DNA from: Pleurocapsa sp. MO_226.B13
GTDB lineage: Bacteria > Cyanobacteriota > Cyanobacteriia > Cyanobacteriales > Xenococcaceae
Length of the DNA: 64,000 nucleotides
NCBI GenBank assembly: GCA_030064795.1
Contig: JASJEI010000008.1
Coordinates: 1-64,000, forward strand
Direction of reading: 5' to 3'
Each line of letters starts with the position of its first letter. The first letter of the stretch is position 1. Of this stretch, positions 1-8,921 are shown in pieces. The position numbers and the translations under genes were made by a program. Under the pieces are notes generated by a model that saw nothing but the letters and a program-made list of their open reading frames with translations, had not been told where the DNA came from and searched no databases.

Positions 1-114
1 GTCATACGTTTAAATTCAGTTGATGGTAGTTTTTTGGCTTGCCAATATTTCATTTTTAGTTAACAAAAAAGTAAACTTTTCATCTTATCATAAAAAACTT
101 TTGCAAGAGTTCTT

Positions 115-654
115 ATGAATGTGCTTTTGAATGTCATCGATCCAGATCCTGAAAAAATTCGTTTGGAGAATGTTTTTCTCAGCTACCGTGAAATGGGCGA
201 GGGAGAATGGAAGCCTCACGCTGGAGGACGTACTACTAACCCCAACTATGCTTATAACTTTCATGATGGACGCATCTATGCAGGCATGACACGGGTAGTT
301 TGGGAATTAACTGAAGTTTTAGAAGATCGAGGTGGAACTTGTTTTATTCCAGGCAGTCACAAAGCCAACTACAACATACGCACTAATCCAATTGCCAGTA
401 TCGATAAGAGAGATTCGGGACTGTGGTCGAGTTATAGTTGTCCTCCTGGATCTTTAGTGATCTTTTCTGAAGCAGTACGTCATTCTGGTGATTTCTGGAG
501 AAATCCTAATTCGCCTCGCATCGCAATTTTCTGCGCCTACAATCACATCAACGTGCGCCACCACAAGCCCGATATCGACCCAGTAATTCTTGAGAACCTA
601 GCACCCAGGCATCAACGTTTCTTCCATGATGTCTATCATCCTCAATTCGATTGA
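115..654 (+). CDS. PhyH-like dioxygenase, N-terminally truncated
   Basis: The 179 residues match the C-terminal two thirds of the phytanoyl-CoA dioxygenase (PhyH) family of Fe(II)/2-oxoglutarate oxygenases. Seen: a WKPHAGG segment that could supply a metal-binding His, a FIPGSHKANY segment typical of the jelly-roll core, and a distal VRHSGDFW His with PRIAIFCAYNH near the end. Full PhyH proteins are usually about 270-300 residues, so roughly 90 N-terminal residues are missing. The same frame upstream has stop codons at 61 and 91, so this is not an artefact of the window edge. The ATG at 115 has no convincing ribosome binding site. It is probably a decaying remnant, although enough of the fold remains that I list it as coding. 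A tandem heptanucleotide repeat begins a few bases after its stop codon. Substrate unknown. Confidence 0.6.
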   Translation: MNVLLNVIDPDPEKIRLENVFLSYREMGEGEWKPHAGGRTTNPNYAYNFHDGRIYAGMTRVVWELTEVLEDRGGTCFIPGSHKANYNIRTNPIASIDKRDSGLWSSYSCPPGSLVIFSEAVRHSGDFWRNPNSPRIAIFCAYNHINVRHHKPDIDPVILENLAPRHQRFFHDVYHPQFD

Positions 655-660
655 CAATTC

Positions 661-751
661 GGAGTTCGGAGTTCGGAGTTCGGAGTTTGGAGTTCGGAGT
701 TCGGAGTTCGGAATTCGGAGTTCGGAGTTCGGAGTTCGGAGTTCGGAGTTC
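661..751. repeat. 13-copy tandem heptanucleotide repeat (GGAGTTC)n
   Basis: Thirteen head-to-tail 7-bp units, GGAGTTC, run from 661 to 751. One unit is GGAGTTT (682-688) and one is GGAATTC (710-716). It starts 6 bp after the stop of the truncated dioxygenase. This is the short tandemly repeated repetitive (STRR) type of heptanucleotide array known from cyanobacterial genomes. The same unit recurs at 37125-37163. An open frame through the array exists only because a 7-bp unit without stops stays open in every frame. Confidence 0.95.
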
Positions 752-864
752 CTCCCCTTTTCTTCATTGATTTACTTGACAACTCATAGTCGTTATGAGT
801 ATGATTTAAATAATGAAATTTATATTTACATTACAAGATAACCAAACAAGGAGTAAAGCAAATA

Positions 865-1392
865 ATGAGAGACACAGTACCAAGCGTAGTATTCAAGACT
901 AGAGTACGTGACGAATCTGTCGAAGGGCCTAATCCTTTTCGTTGGCAAGATAAAACTACAGAAGATATTTTCAAAGGTAAGAAGGTAGTTTTATTTTCTC
1001 TTCCTGGTGCATTCACTCCTACTTGCTCTTCTACTCACCTACCTGGATACGAAAAGCACTACGAAGAGTTGAAATCTCTGGGTGTAGATGAAGTAATCTG
1101 TCTATCGGTTAATGATGCTTTCGTAATGTTCCAGTGGGGCAAACAACAGGGAGTCGAGAATGTATTTTTGCTTCCTGATGGTAACGGAGAGTTTACTCGC
1201 AAGATGGGAATGTTGGTCAGCAAAGATAATCTCGGTTTTGGAATGCGTTCTTGGCGTTATTCGATGTTAGTCGATGACATGAAGATCGAAAAAATGTTTA
1301 TCGAACCAGATTATGGCGATAACTGTCCTACCGATCCTTTTGAGGTTTCTGATGCCGATACGATGTTGGCGTACCTGAAAGGACAGAAATAA
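865..1392 (+). CDS. peroxiredoxin, Prx5/AhpE-like (redoxin domain)
   Basis: A 175-residue thiol peroxidase that would reduce H2O2 and organic hydroperoxides in the cytosol. The peroxidatic Cys is in PGAFTPTC (Cys54), the exact Prx5-type signature; other cysteines are Cys79 and Cys154, the latter placed late as in Prx5 enzymes that use glutathione or an intramolecular resolving Cys. Length is typical of the family. A strong Shine-Dalgarno (AAGGAG) lies about 12 bp before the ATG. It is followed by a ZIP transporter and Dps, and a glutathione reductase lies 3 kb downstream, which together make a redox/metal neighbourhood. A glutathione-dependent mechanism is inference. Confidence 0.93.
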   Translation: MRDTVPSVVFKTRVRDESVEGPNPFRWQDKTTEDIFKGKKVVLFSLPGAFTPTCSSTHLPGYEKHYEELKSLGVDEVICLSVNDAFVMFQWGKQQGVENVFLLPDGNGEFTRKMGMLVSKDNLGFGMRSWRYSMLVDDMKIEKMFIEPDYGDNCPTDPFEVSDADTMLAYLKGQK

Positions 1393-1444
1393 CTATCTAA
1401 ATCAAGTAGGAGCATCTAATCAAATGTTCCTACACTAATAAATC

Positions 1445-2218
1445 ATGGGAACAATCTATCTCGGTGCGATCGCTAGCTTGGGTGCAGGTTTAGCGACTGC
1501 TGTGGGGGCTTTGCCAATCATCTTTACGGCTAATTTGAGCAAAAAATGGCAAGGCATACTTTTAGGACTTGGTGGGGGAGTGATGCTGGCAGCAACAGCT
1601 TTTTCTCTCATCGTTCCTGGTAAAGAAGCAGCGGTAAATTTAGGTTATTCCCAAGCAAATTCGGCATTAATTGTGAGCATTGGCATGATTTTGGGTGCTA
1701 GCTTGCTCTGGTTGCTACACAATTATTTTCCCCACGAACATTTCAACCAAGGTATAGAAGGCAAAATTAGCGAAAACTTTCAGCGAATTTGGTTATTTAT
1801 TATCGCGATCACCATTCACAACTTTCCCGAAGGATTGGCGGTGGGAGTAGGTTTTGGCGATGGTAGTATTAGCCACGGTTTACCTCTGGCTTTGGGGATC
1901 GGCTTACAGAATATACCCGAAGGGTTGGTGGTAGCCTTGGCTTTAAGAGAACTAGGATATTCGATTCAATCTGCCTGGAGTATTTCCTTGCTGACTGGTT
2001 TGGTCGAACCCGTTGGTGGTGTGGTAGGGGCGAGCATTGTTAACTTTGGTCAAGCTTTTTTGCCTTGGGGAATGGCGATCGCAGCGGGTTCGATGTTATT
2101 TGTGATTGTCGATGAAATTATTCCCGAAATCGACCGAGAAAGCATTGCCCAGGAAGGTACATTAGGTATTATGACGGGATTTGTAGCGATGATGTTTTTG
2201 GATATTGCTTTCGGGTAG
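1445..2218 (+). CDS. ZIP family divalent metal transporter
   Basis: A 257-residue integral membrane protein with about eight predicted hydrophobic segments. The two transport-site motifs of the ZIP (SLC39/ZupT) family are clear: HNFPEG at 125-130 in TM4 and QNIPEG at 155-160 in TM5. A His-rich stretch (HNYFPHEHF, about 92-100) lies in the cytoplasmic loop before TM4, the usual variable His cluster. It would import Zn, Fe or Mn; the metal cannot be told from sequence. QNIPEG instead of the commoner HNIPEG replaces one His ligand. It starts 52 bp after the peroxiredoxin stop and may share its transcript. Confidence 0.92.
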   Translation: MGTIYLGAIASLGAGLATAVGALPIIFTANLSKKWQGILLGLGGGVMLAATAFSLIVPGKEAAVNLGYSQANSALIVSIGMILGASLLWLLHNYFPHEHFNQGIEGKISENFQRIWLFIIAITIHNFPEGLAVGVGFGDGSISHGLPLALGIGLQNIPEGLVVALALRELGYSIQSAWSISLLTGLVEPVGGVVGASIVNFGQAFLPWGMAIAAGSMLFVIVDEIIPEIDRESIAQEGTLGIMTGFVAMMFLDIAFG

Positions 2219-2273
2219 ATTGGTTTTCGTCCTTTGTCCTTTGCGATCGAGATTCGATGACTAATAACCGTAA

Positions 2274-2313
2274 GGGCGATTCGCGCGAAGCGAGTCATGC
2301 GCGGGAATCGCCC
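2274..2313. repeat. palindromic spacer element (GGGCGATTC arms)
   Basis: An imperfect inverted repeat between the ZIP transporter and dps. The left arm GGGCGATTCGCGC (2274-2286) pairs with the right arm ending GAATCGCCC (2313). The centre contains a second small inverted pair (CGCGAAGCGAG). There is no T-run after it, so a simple intrinsic terminator is unlikely. It resembles the mobile GC-rich palindromes common in cyanobacterial spacers. Confidence 0.7.
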
Positions 2314-2374
2314 CTACTTGAATCTTAGCAGTTGAATTTTTTACACTAAATAAACACAAACGGAGAATTAAATT

Positions 2375-2875
2375 ATGGTTTCTACTGTTTCTCAACAAAA
2401 GCTTTACGGTACTCGGATCGACCTGGCTGAAGATATTCGAGTTAAAGTAATTGAGATTTTGAATCAAACTCTTGCAGCAACACTAGACCTTAAAACTCAA
2501 ACTAAACAGGCGCACTGGAACGTTAAAGGCATGGACTTTTATCAGTTACACGAACTGTTTGATGAAATGGCAACCGAACTAGAAGAATATGTCGATATGG
2601 TTGCCGAACGAGTTACAGCCTTGGGTGGGGTAGCAAAGGGTACAGCCCGAATTGCTGCTAGTGAGTCGATTTTAGCTGAATACGATCTTAATGCTGTTAC
2701 AGGGGCAGAACACGTCACCGCTTTGGCTAATAGCTTTGGTACTTATGCCAAGCACGTCCGCGAAGCAATTGACACTACTGACGAGTTGGGTGATGCGGAT
2801 ACCGCAGATCTCTATACTGAAATTTCTCGCACCATTGATAAGCGTCTTTGGTTCTTGGAAGCGCATTTGGTTTAA
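2375..2875 (+). CDS. dps: Dps family ferritin-like DNA-protection protein
   Basis: A 166-residue Dps that oxidises Fe(II) with H2O2 and stores ferric iron in a 12-mer. All five canonical inter-subunit ferroxidase ligands are present with exact Dps spacing: His47 and His59, Asp63, Asp74 and Glu78 (equivalent to E. coli H51, H63, D67, D78, E82). The KQAHWNVKG motif is unmistakable. The N-terminal tail is short and has few basic residues, so DNA binding is uncertain. A ribosome binding site (GGAGAA) precedes the ATG. The neighbours (peroxiredoxin, ZIP transporter) fit an iron/peroxide role. Confidence 0.96.
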   Translation: MVSTVSQQKLYGTRIDLAEDIRVKVIEILNQTLAATLDLKTQTKQAHWNVKGMDFYQLHELFDEMATELEEYVDMVAERVTALGGVAKGTARIAASESILAEYDLNAVTGAEHVTALANSFGTYAKHVREAIDTTDELGDADTADLYTEISRTIDKRLWFLEAHLV

Positions 2876-2940
2876 TTGGTCTTCTGCGGTTGCAGATGCT
2901 TTAGTGATGGTTAGCTATTAGCTATTAGCTATCAGCTTTT

Positions 2941-2976
2941 CCTAAAGGATACCGTGACCGTAGGGAATCCTTTAGG
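2941..2976. repeat. inverted repeat CCTAAAGGAT ... ATCCTTTAGG
   Basis: A perfect 10-bp inverted repeat (2941-2950 and 2967-2976) around a 16-bp loop, preceded by three copies of GTTAGCTATTA-like sequence (2909-2935). The arm sequence recurs in the core of the composite repeat at 30572-30697 (AGCCCTAAAGGA twice, TCCTTTAGGGCT once), so it is a dispersed module rather than a dps terminator. Confidence 0.75.
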
Positions 2977-3086
2977 GCTACGCATATAGCCTACCTTCAG
3001 GATCGGAGATTTTTGGTACTAGATCTTGAATTTATACTATGCTCGAACTGTTAGGTAGGCATTAGTTTTTTGAGAAAAATAAAATC

Positions 3087-3368
3087 ATGGCAGAGACAAA
3101 GGGTGCAGAGGCGGTAGACAAGGCGATCGCTCAAGGATTAGATCTCGATGGTTCGCCTATTCCCGAAGCTAAACTGGCACTGTACAACAAGGTGATGGGG
3201 TTTGAAGCGGGAAGGCAAAGGAGTGGCGTAACCAATACCATGCGATCGCGGATCGTCAGAATTGGCGCGAAACATCTCCCCCAAGCGGAACTAAACCAGA
3301 TGTTATTAGATGCTGAGTTTGTTCCTTTGAAGGATAAAGAAATCGCCTTTTATTATGGCGGTAAATAA
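3087..3368 (+). CDS. small conserved protein of unknown function
   Basis: A 93-residue soluble protein without signal peptide or membrane segment; I do not recognise a named domain. It is compositionally ordinary, with an N-terminal acidic/alanine region, a basic middle (MRSRIVRIGAKHLP) and a C-terminal tail ending YYGGK. The coding look is good: HIP1 sites are in frame and the length is compact. It starts 211 bp after dps, has an A-rich leader without an obvious ribosome binding site, and stands alone. I suspect a cyanobacterial lineage protein but cannot assign a role. Confidence 0.7.
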   Translation: MAETKGAEAVDKAIAQGLDLDGSPIPEAKLALYNKVMGFEAGRQRSGVTNTMRSRIVRIGAKHLPQAELNQMLLDAEFVPLKDKEIAFYYGGK

Positions 3369-3539
3369 ACAAGCTGGCAAATATTATCTGTGTGTTCTCA
3401 GATATTCCACCCTTTAGATGTTATTTGCGTTTCTCGGATTGGTATATGACAGCTAGAAGCAATCTTAATTTTTTTCGAGCAGCAAAGTCGTAACTTCTAA
3501 ATTTCTCAAGGAATTGCAATGTAGATAGAATTATGCTAT

Positions 3540-4022
3540 TCAACTTATTTCTTGCGTCTTAATTCTATGTTGGAATCGACTCAAACGATCGAGTAGGCGA
3601 AAGCTGCTTATTTCAAATCTTACTTGATCGCCTTTTCTGGCAATCTCATCAAACCCTAAATTTCGATGTAACGAGAGGGATTTGATATTTCCTTGATGTG
3701 CAGAAGAACTAACGGTCATTACTGGAGTGTTTCGCAATTGCTCGTATGCTTTCCCTAAAAGACGAGCTAGGATCGAACCGTTTTGATAATCGGGATGGAT
3801 CTGAATTGACTGGATCGAAATGCGATCGCCTCTAATCTGAAACTCAAGATAACCTAATAAATGATTATTTTGCCATACGGCATCTAACACGGAACCATTT
3901 TCAATCTCCGAGGTTAATCGAGCAAGCCGAAAAGCCGAGTCAAATTTTCCACCTGCTGACTCAATGATTGAAGTCATATTGAGACGATCTAACTCCACAA
4001 AAGCATCTAGTGGGATATTCAT
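3540..4022 (-). CDS. GNAT family N-acetyltransferase
   Basis: A 160-residue single-domain protein with the GNAT layout: beta-strand SIQSIQIHPDYQNGSILARLLGKAY (about 90-113) is motif A, although the acetyl-CoA loop reads Q-N-G-S-I-L rather than the usual Q/RxxGxG/A, and LHRNLGFDEIAR (about 128-139) is motif B. It would acetylate an amine on an unknown small molecule or protein. The gene is isolated and convergent with the small protein upstream. The altered acetyl-CoA loop makes catalytic competence less certain. Confidence 0.75.
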   Translation of the reverse strand: MNIPLDAFVELDRLNMTSIIESAGGKFDSAFRLARLTSEIENGSVLDAVWQNNHLLGYLEFQIRGDRISIQSIQIHPDYQNGSILARLLGKAYEQLRNTPVMTVSSSAHQGNIKSLSLHRNLGFDEIARKGDQVRFEISSFRLLDRLSRFQHRIKTQEIS

Positions 4023-4044
4023 ACTTTGTATTTTAGTTTGAAAC

Positions 4045-4137
4045 TATAGCAATACGTACTTGTATTAGAACACTTATTAGTCGTTACCTCAAAACCGTTA
4101 GCTATACTTGCCCTAACCGATTAACATACTGCGATAT
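4045..4137. repeat. dispersed repeat, copy 1 of a 93-125 bp family
   Basis: The left part (TATAGCAATACGTACTT..., 4045-4084) aligns base for base with 11068-11106 apart from scattered substitutions. The right part (CCCTAAC...ATACTGCGATA, about 4118-4137) aligns with about 11168-11193. The middle differs. Both copies lie just outside genes. The motif ACGTATTGCTA also occurs alone near 24152. It looks like a short non-autonomous element. Confidence 0.55.
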
Positions 4138-4301
4138 ATTATATTTTAGTTGTAAGGTTTCGCAAGATCTAGTAGTCCTAAATTATTTACGAACCAACCA
4201 ATGACTAAGGACTGATAAGAAGCTTAACATAAGAGTATTTGAAGCTGCTTTATAGAATTATTGATTAAATTAGCTGTTTTCACTTAAGGAGATATACAAA
4301 G

Positions 4302-5663
4302 ATGAGTTACGATTTTGATTTATTTGTGATTGGTGCGGGTTCGGGTGGTATTGCCACCGCCAGACGGGCTGCCCAATACGGGGCAAAAGTAGGCATTGTA
4401 GAAAGCGATCGCCTGGGAGGAACTTGCGTCAACCGTGGGTGTGTCCCCAAAAAGTTGATGGTTTATGCTTCCCATTTTCCTAATTATTTTGAAGAGTCGG
4501 CGGGATACGGTTGGACTGTGGGGGAAAGTAGCTTTGACTGGAACAAGATGATTACGGCGGTTAATAATGAAGTCGATCGCCTTAACGGAATTTATAACCG
4601 AATGCTCGATAATTCTGGGGTTAAAGTATATGAGGGTTCTGGTAAGTTTGTGGACTCTCACACGATTGAAATTGGCGACGAGAAAGTTACTGCCGAAAAG
4701 ATTTTAATTGCAGTAGGTGGTAAACCTGTAAAACCCGATACTATTAAAGGTATCGAACATAGTATTACCTCTAGAGAAATCTTCCACGTCCAAGAACAAC
4801 CCAAGCGTATTGTCATCATTGGTGGTGGCTATATTGGGGTAGAGTTTGCCTGCATTCTCAATGGTTTGGGTTCGGAGGTAACAGTAGTTATTCGAGGCGA
4901 TAAGATTCTTAAAGGGTTTGATGAAGATATCCGCGATGAGATTCAAGCAGGAATGGAAAATCATGGCATCAAAATCATCAATAGATGTCAATGTAACCTG
5001 ATAAGTCTTGAAAAAACAGAGGCTGGTTTAAATGTTAACCTGCCGATCGAAGGCGGTGAAGATCGGATGATTATCGCCGATGTTGCTAGTTTGGCTGCGA
5101 CAGGAAGAAAGCCCAATCTGAAAAACCTGGGTTTAGAAAATACTCAAGTTGAAGTGATTAATGGTGCGGTTGCAGTAGATGAATATAATAAAACTGCCGA
5201 AGATCATATCTACGCCGTGGGAGACTGTACGGATCGCATTAATCTTACTCCCGTAGCGATTAACGAAGGTAGGGCTTTTGCCGATACTCATTTTGGCGGT
5301 AAATCGCGGAAAATGAGCTACGAAAATGTTCCCACTGCGATATTTACTACTCCAGAAGCTGCTACTGTTGGTTTAACTGAAGCCGAAGCTAGGGAAAAAT
5401 ATGGCGATGCCATCAAAGTTTATCGCAGTAAGTTCCGTCCGATGTACTATACTCTGGCAGGTAAACAAGAAAAAACCCTGATGAAGCTAATTGTCGATAC
5501 CAACACCGATAAAGTGCTTGGCGCGCACATGGTAGGAGACAGTGCGGCCGAAATTATTCAGGGAGTAGCGATCGCCGTTAAAATGGGCGCGACTAAAGCT
5601 GACTTTGATGCTACCGTCGGCATTCACCCAAGTTCGGCAGAGGAATTTGTCACTATGCGGTAA
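4302..5663 (+). CDS. gor: glutathione reductase (NADPH)
   Basis: A 453-residue flavoprotein disulfide reductase that regenerates GSH from GSSG. Seen in order: FAD-binding GAGSGG (11-16), redox-active disulfide in GGTCVNRGCVPKK (Cys42, Cys47), NADPH-binding GGGYIGVEFA near residue 174 followed by an Arg in VIRGDK (about 198) that suits NADPH, the second FAD motif YAVGDCTD, and the C-terminal HPSSAEE (His442, Glu447), which supplies the proton-relay His of the partner subunit. Length matches the family. A ribosome binding site AAGGAGAT precedes the ATG. The gene ends before a strong terminator at 5695-5737. Confidence 0.96.
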   Translation: MSYDFDLFVIGAGSGGIATARRAAQYGAKVGIVESDRLGGTCVNRGCVPKKLMVYASHFPNYFEESAGYGWTVGESSFDWNKMITAVNNEVDRLNGIYNRMLDNSGVKVYEGSGKFVDSHTIEIGDEKVTAEKILIAVGGKPVKPDTIKGIEHSITSREIFHVQEQPKRIVIIGGGYIGVEFACILNGLGSEVTVVIRGDKILKGFDEDIRDEIQAGMENHGIKIINRCQCNLISLEKTEAGLNVNLPIEGGEDRMIIADVASLAATGRKPNLKNLGLENTQVEVINGAVAVDEYNKTAEDHIYAVGDCTDRINLTPVAINEGRAFADTHFGGKSRKMSYENVPTAIFTTPEAATVGLTEAEAREKYGDAIKVYRSKFRPMYYTLAGKQEKTLMKLIVDTNTDKVLGAHMVGDSAAEIIQGVAIAVKMGATKADFDATVGIHPSSAEEFVTMR

Positions 5664-5694
5664 TTCGCTCGATCGATAACTAGAACACTGCACG

Positions 5695-5737
5695 AGCGAT
5701 CGCTCTTTGACAAAGAGCGATCGCTTTTGGCTTTTTT
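5695..5737 (+). terminator. intrinsic terminator of gor, built from HIP1 sites
   Basis: A 15-bp perfect stem, AGCGATCGCTCTTTG (5695-5709) with CAAAGAGCGATCGCT (5711-5725), followed by TTTTGGCTTTTTT. Each arm contains the HIP1 octamer. It lies between the convergent gor and DUF4079 genes, so it may serve both strands, but the T-rich tail favours the gor direction. Confidence 0.85.
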
Positions 5738-5753
5738 GAGTCAAACAATCAAA

Positions 5754-6566
5754 TTAATAGCTTTCCTCTCCATCTATCAAACTGGGTGCATAATCGACAT
5801 TACTTAACTGGGCTGTCTTGATGGGCGATACTCTTTCGATGACGGCTTTGGCTTGTTTTTTACCAACGGGGGGAATTTCTAATAGATCTCTTGCCCCTGT
5901 AAGTCCCTGTCCAAAAAATAGTAGCAAAGCAAAGCAATTAAGAACTATATGAACATTACGCCAGGTATTAGTGCGATCGCGATAGATATCATCCATAATC
6001 GCAATGGAAAAAATCATTAGTAGAGATACTGCTATACCATAGTAGTAATGCGACCAATACCATTGATCGGGTAGTCGCCAAACACCATCTTGTTGACCCA
6101 AGATAATTAAACCCATGCCCGTTAAGGTAGCAAAAAGACCGCGCCACAATTTCGGTTTTGCCCTCAATAGCAGTATTAACGAAGCAAGGGTAGCAACGAA
6201 GAGTAACAAAATTAAAATTGCCTGGGGATTATTTTGTGACCAGAGGTTATTTTTAATAAAGCTTTTATAAATAATTGAATAGGCGATCGCAATCAAAGAT
6301 GAGATCACCACACTCGCAGCCAACCACCGCCCGATTTGAACGTGTTCTCTGCCCACTACAGGAGGGATTTTACTTTTGCCTTGCTTACTTTGTAGACGAC
6401 GCTGGCGGGTTTGCCAAGCAAAATTAGTCACTACCCCAATCATCGGAAAAACAAAGGCTACTACCAGCGCGGGGTGAATTAGGGCAAAAAAATCTGGAGT
6501 GCCTAAATAAATAAAAGCGAGATCCTTCTGGTAAGGTATTAAAGCTGTCCATGGAGAGATATTCAT
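5754..6566 (-). CDS. DUF4079 multi-pass membrane protein
   Basis: A 270-residue protein with about six to seven hydrophobic segments; the N-terminal FFALIHPALVVAFVFPMIG and the late GQGLTGARDLLEIPP are the features by which I place it in the cyanobacterial DUF4079 family. In that family conserved His residues in the helices suggest heme b binding, and here His appears in LIHPAL, YWSHYYYG and RNVHIVLN. Function is not established. The C-terminal 40 residues are hydrophilic and probably cytoplasmic. It is monocistronic and convergent with gor. Confidence 0.7.
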   Translation of the reverse strand: MNISPWTALIPYQKDLAFIYLGTPDFFALIHPALVVAFVFPMIGVVTNFAWQTRQRRLQSKQGKSKIPPVVGREHVQIGRWLAASVVISSLIAIAYSIIYKSFIKNNLWSQNNPQAILILLLFVATLASLILLLRAKPKLWRGLFATLTGMGLIILGQQDGVWRLPDQWYWSHYYYGIAVSLLMIFSIAIMDDIYRDRTNTWRNVHIVLNCFALLLFFGQGLTGARDLLEIPPVGKKQAKAVIERVSPIKTAQLSNVDYAPSLIDGEESY

Positions 6567-6675
6567 GGTAGTTACGGAAAATTTTTGAATTAAATTAGTT
6601 TAGCGATTTTTCACCGTCCTCTCAGCAAGTTAAAACACAATTATTAAAACAGACTGAATTTCTCATGATTTTTAA

Positions 6676-8715
6676 ATGTGCCAACTACCAGATAACCAAA
6701 TTATCGATTCTACTGGGGATAATGTTTTAGTAATTATTCCAGTACGTAACGAAGAAGTAACAATTGTCAGAGTAATTCAAAATTTACAGCAGTTTGGTCT
6801 GAGGAAAATTCGGGTAGTTGATAATGGTAGTAGCGATCGCAGTTCGATAATCGCTCAACAAACTGGCGCAGAGGTATTCTACGAGGCGGTTGCAGGTTAC
6901 GGACAAGCCTGTTGGCGAGGCTTACAGGATCTTCCCCCAGAGATCGACTGGATCTTGTTTTGTGATGGAGACGGTAGCGACGATCTTAGCTGTCTGCCCC
7001 AGTTTTTTAGTTTACAAGAAGAATACGATCTAATCTTAGGCGATCGCCGTGCTACCCCCGCAGGTAAAGCGGTAATGACTCCCGTGCAGCATTTTGGTAA
7101 TGGTTTGGCTGGCTGGTTAATTGATTTAGGATGGGGATACAAATATCGCGATCTAGGGCCATTAAGACTGATCCGCAGATCGGCACTAGAAGAAATTGCC
7201 ATGGAGGATCGGGGTTTTGGTTGGACGGTAGAAATGCAGGTTAGGGCAATTGAAGAGGGTTTAAGGATCTGCGAGATTCCCGTTAACTATCGTCCCCGAC
7301 AAGGAGGAAAATCAAAAATCTCTGGAACTATCTCAGGTAGTTTTAAAGCTGGAACAATTATTTTAAGTACTTTAGGCAAACTGTATTTAAAAAGGAAGAG
7401 GAAGAAGGAACTAGGAACGAAGAACAAGGAACAAGTTTTACTCTGGTTTAGTGCCTTACTATTACTCACGGGTGCTTTGACGATCCTACCCTATGGGGAT
7501 TTTCGCTACTCCGAAAATGTAATTAATTTTGGCTATGGTATTGCAGTGATGTGTTTGGGATTTATTTGTTCCTGGAGACTGAAATCCCTCAACTTCTGGT
7601 GGTTTTGGCTAGTTGCGATCGCCACTCGCTTGATTTTACTGTTTATGTATCCAGGGGATGATATTTGGCGATATCTCTGGGAGGGATATATCCAGACTCA
7701 AGGTTTTAGTCCCTACGATTTTGCCCCCAAGGCTACAGAATTAATTCCCTATCGTACCGAATGGTGGTCGCAAATTAATCATCAAAGTGTGTCGGCGATT
7801 TATCCCCCAATAACGCAACTGGGGTTTTGGGGTTTGGCCGCTATTTCTCCTGGAGTCATCTTATTTAAAACTAGTTTTGCGATCGCCGATTTACTAACCT
7901 GCTGGCTACTGACTAAAAAGTTTAGTTATCTCCAGACTACACTTTACGCCTGGAACCCTCTGGTAATTTATACTTTTGCAGGTGGAGGACATTACGACAG
8001 TTGGTTGATTCTCCCCTTAGTTACCGCTTGGATTTTAGGGGACAGATCGAAAACCAGTCCCCAAAGAAATTTCCTCGTTCCTTTACTCGTTGGTGTGAGT
8101 ATTGCGGTGAAGTGGATTTCCTTACCGATTCTGGGTTGGCTGAGTTGGACGGCTTGGCGCGAGATTACTCTAAAAGTTGCGATCGTAATCTTATTTTTGG
8201 GTATTTTACCTCTGGGTATATCTGCATTGACTTTTTGTGGCGTAGATTCTTGTACTTTGATTCCTACTAGTTCTACCTTTGTCAGTCACGGACGCAGTGC
8301 CGAATTTTTCCCCCACCTACTAGCTAAAGTCTGGCATTCTTCAACTCAAACTAATCGTATTTTTGCTTTGCCGTTAAGTTTTATTACTCTCTTTATCTTC
8401 TGGCAGGCTCGAAGTTTACAACAGTTTGCTCTCCACTTTTTTGCTTCTCTATTAATTATTTCACCCATAATTCATGGCTGGTATTTTACCTGGATTGTTC
8501 CTTTTGCGGTAGGAACAAATAATTGGGGAGTGCGCTTAATTAGTTTATCGGGATTTATCTATTTTGTTTTACCCTATCGTCAAGCTTTAGGCGATCGCAA
8601 TTGGAATTTGACCGATATAGAGACTTGGTTTTTATGGCTACCTTTTGTCTTAGGTTATGGTTGGAGTTTATGGCAAGCTACTACATCTGCACCAAAATTT
8701 AAACAAACAAAATAA
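6676..8715 (+). CDS. GT2 glycosyltransferase fused to a polytopic membrane glycosyltransferase-like domain
   Basis: 679 residues in two parts. Residues about 17-230 are a GT-A fold family-2 transferase like dolichyl/polyprenyl-phosphate sugar synthases: IIPVRNEE (20-27), the nucleotide-sugar/metal motif DGDGSDD (97-103), and the acceptor-side MEDRGFGWTVEMQ (176-188). Residues about 254-679 carry about ten membrane spans with short loops, including a DDIWRYLWEGYIQ motif, like GT-C mannosyltransferases that use lipid-linked sugars (GT87-like). The two parts are joined by a charged linker at 239-253. The architecture suggests one protein that makes a polyprenyl-phosphate sugar and then uses it. 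Substrate unknown. The ATG at 6676 lies just upstream of the first GT2 strand. Confidence 0.87.
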   Translation: MCQLPDNQIIDSTGDNVLVIIPVRNEEVTIVRVIQNLQQFGLRKIRVVDNGSSDRSSIIAQQTGAEVFYEAVAGYGQACWRGLQDLPPEIDWILFCDGDGSDDLSCLPQFFSLQEEYDLILGDRRATPAGKAVMTPVQHFGNGLAGWLIDLGWGYKYRDLGPLRLIRRSALEEIAMEDRGFGWTVEMQVRAIEEGLRICEIPVNYRPRQGGKSKISGTISGSFKAGTIILSTLGKLYLKRKRKKELGTKNKEQVLLWFSALLLLTGALTILPYGDFRYSENVINFGYGIAVMCLGFICSWRLKSLNFWWFWLVAIATRLILLFMYPGDDIWRYLWEGYIQTQGFSPYDFAPKATELIPYRTEWWSQINHQSVSAIYPPITQLGFWGLAAISPGVILFKTSFAIADLLTCWLLTKKFSYLQTTLYAWNPLVIYTFAGGGHYDSWLILPLVTAWILGDRSKTSPQRNFLVPLLVGVSIAVKWISLPILGWLSWTAWREITLKVAIVILFLGILPLGISALTFCGVDSCTLIPTSSTFVSHGRSAEFFPHLLAKVWHSSTQTNRIFALPLSFITLFIFWQARSLQQFALHFFASLLIISPIIHGWYFTWIVPFAVGTNNWGVRLISLSGFIYFVLPYRQALGDRNWNLTDIETWFLWLPFVLGYGWSLWQATTSAPKFKQTK

Positions 8716-8921
8716 GTTACAGGACAAATGGCCGAACGCCCAAAATTTTATTTACGTCAAAAAACCGATGGTTAACTGTAGAATGTTTTGATATTAATAG
8801 AGTAGAAAGTAAATAAAGTACTAAAATTTAGCTTCGGCAGAGATAGTCAATCTGAAACCAAATTATAATAGCTGCCTATATTTGCTTCCCCTCAATATTT
8901 CTGAAGTTATAAAGGAAAAAA

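Noticed and set aside
626..841. 71-codon frame through the heptanucleotide array
   Set aside because: A 7-bp repeat without stop codons is open in all frames; the encoded residues simply repeat (SEFGVRS).
2909..2937. Short direct repeats (GTTAGCTATTA) as regulatory iterons
   Set aside because: Only three degenerate copies in simple-sequence context with no replication or regulator gene near; typical low-complexity spacer.
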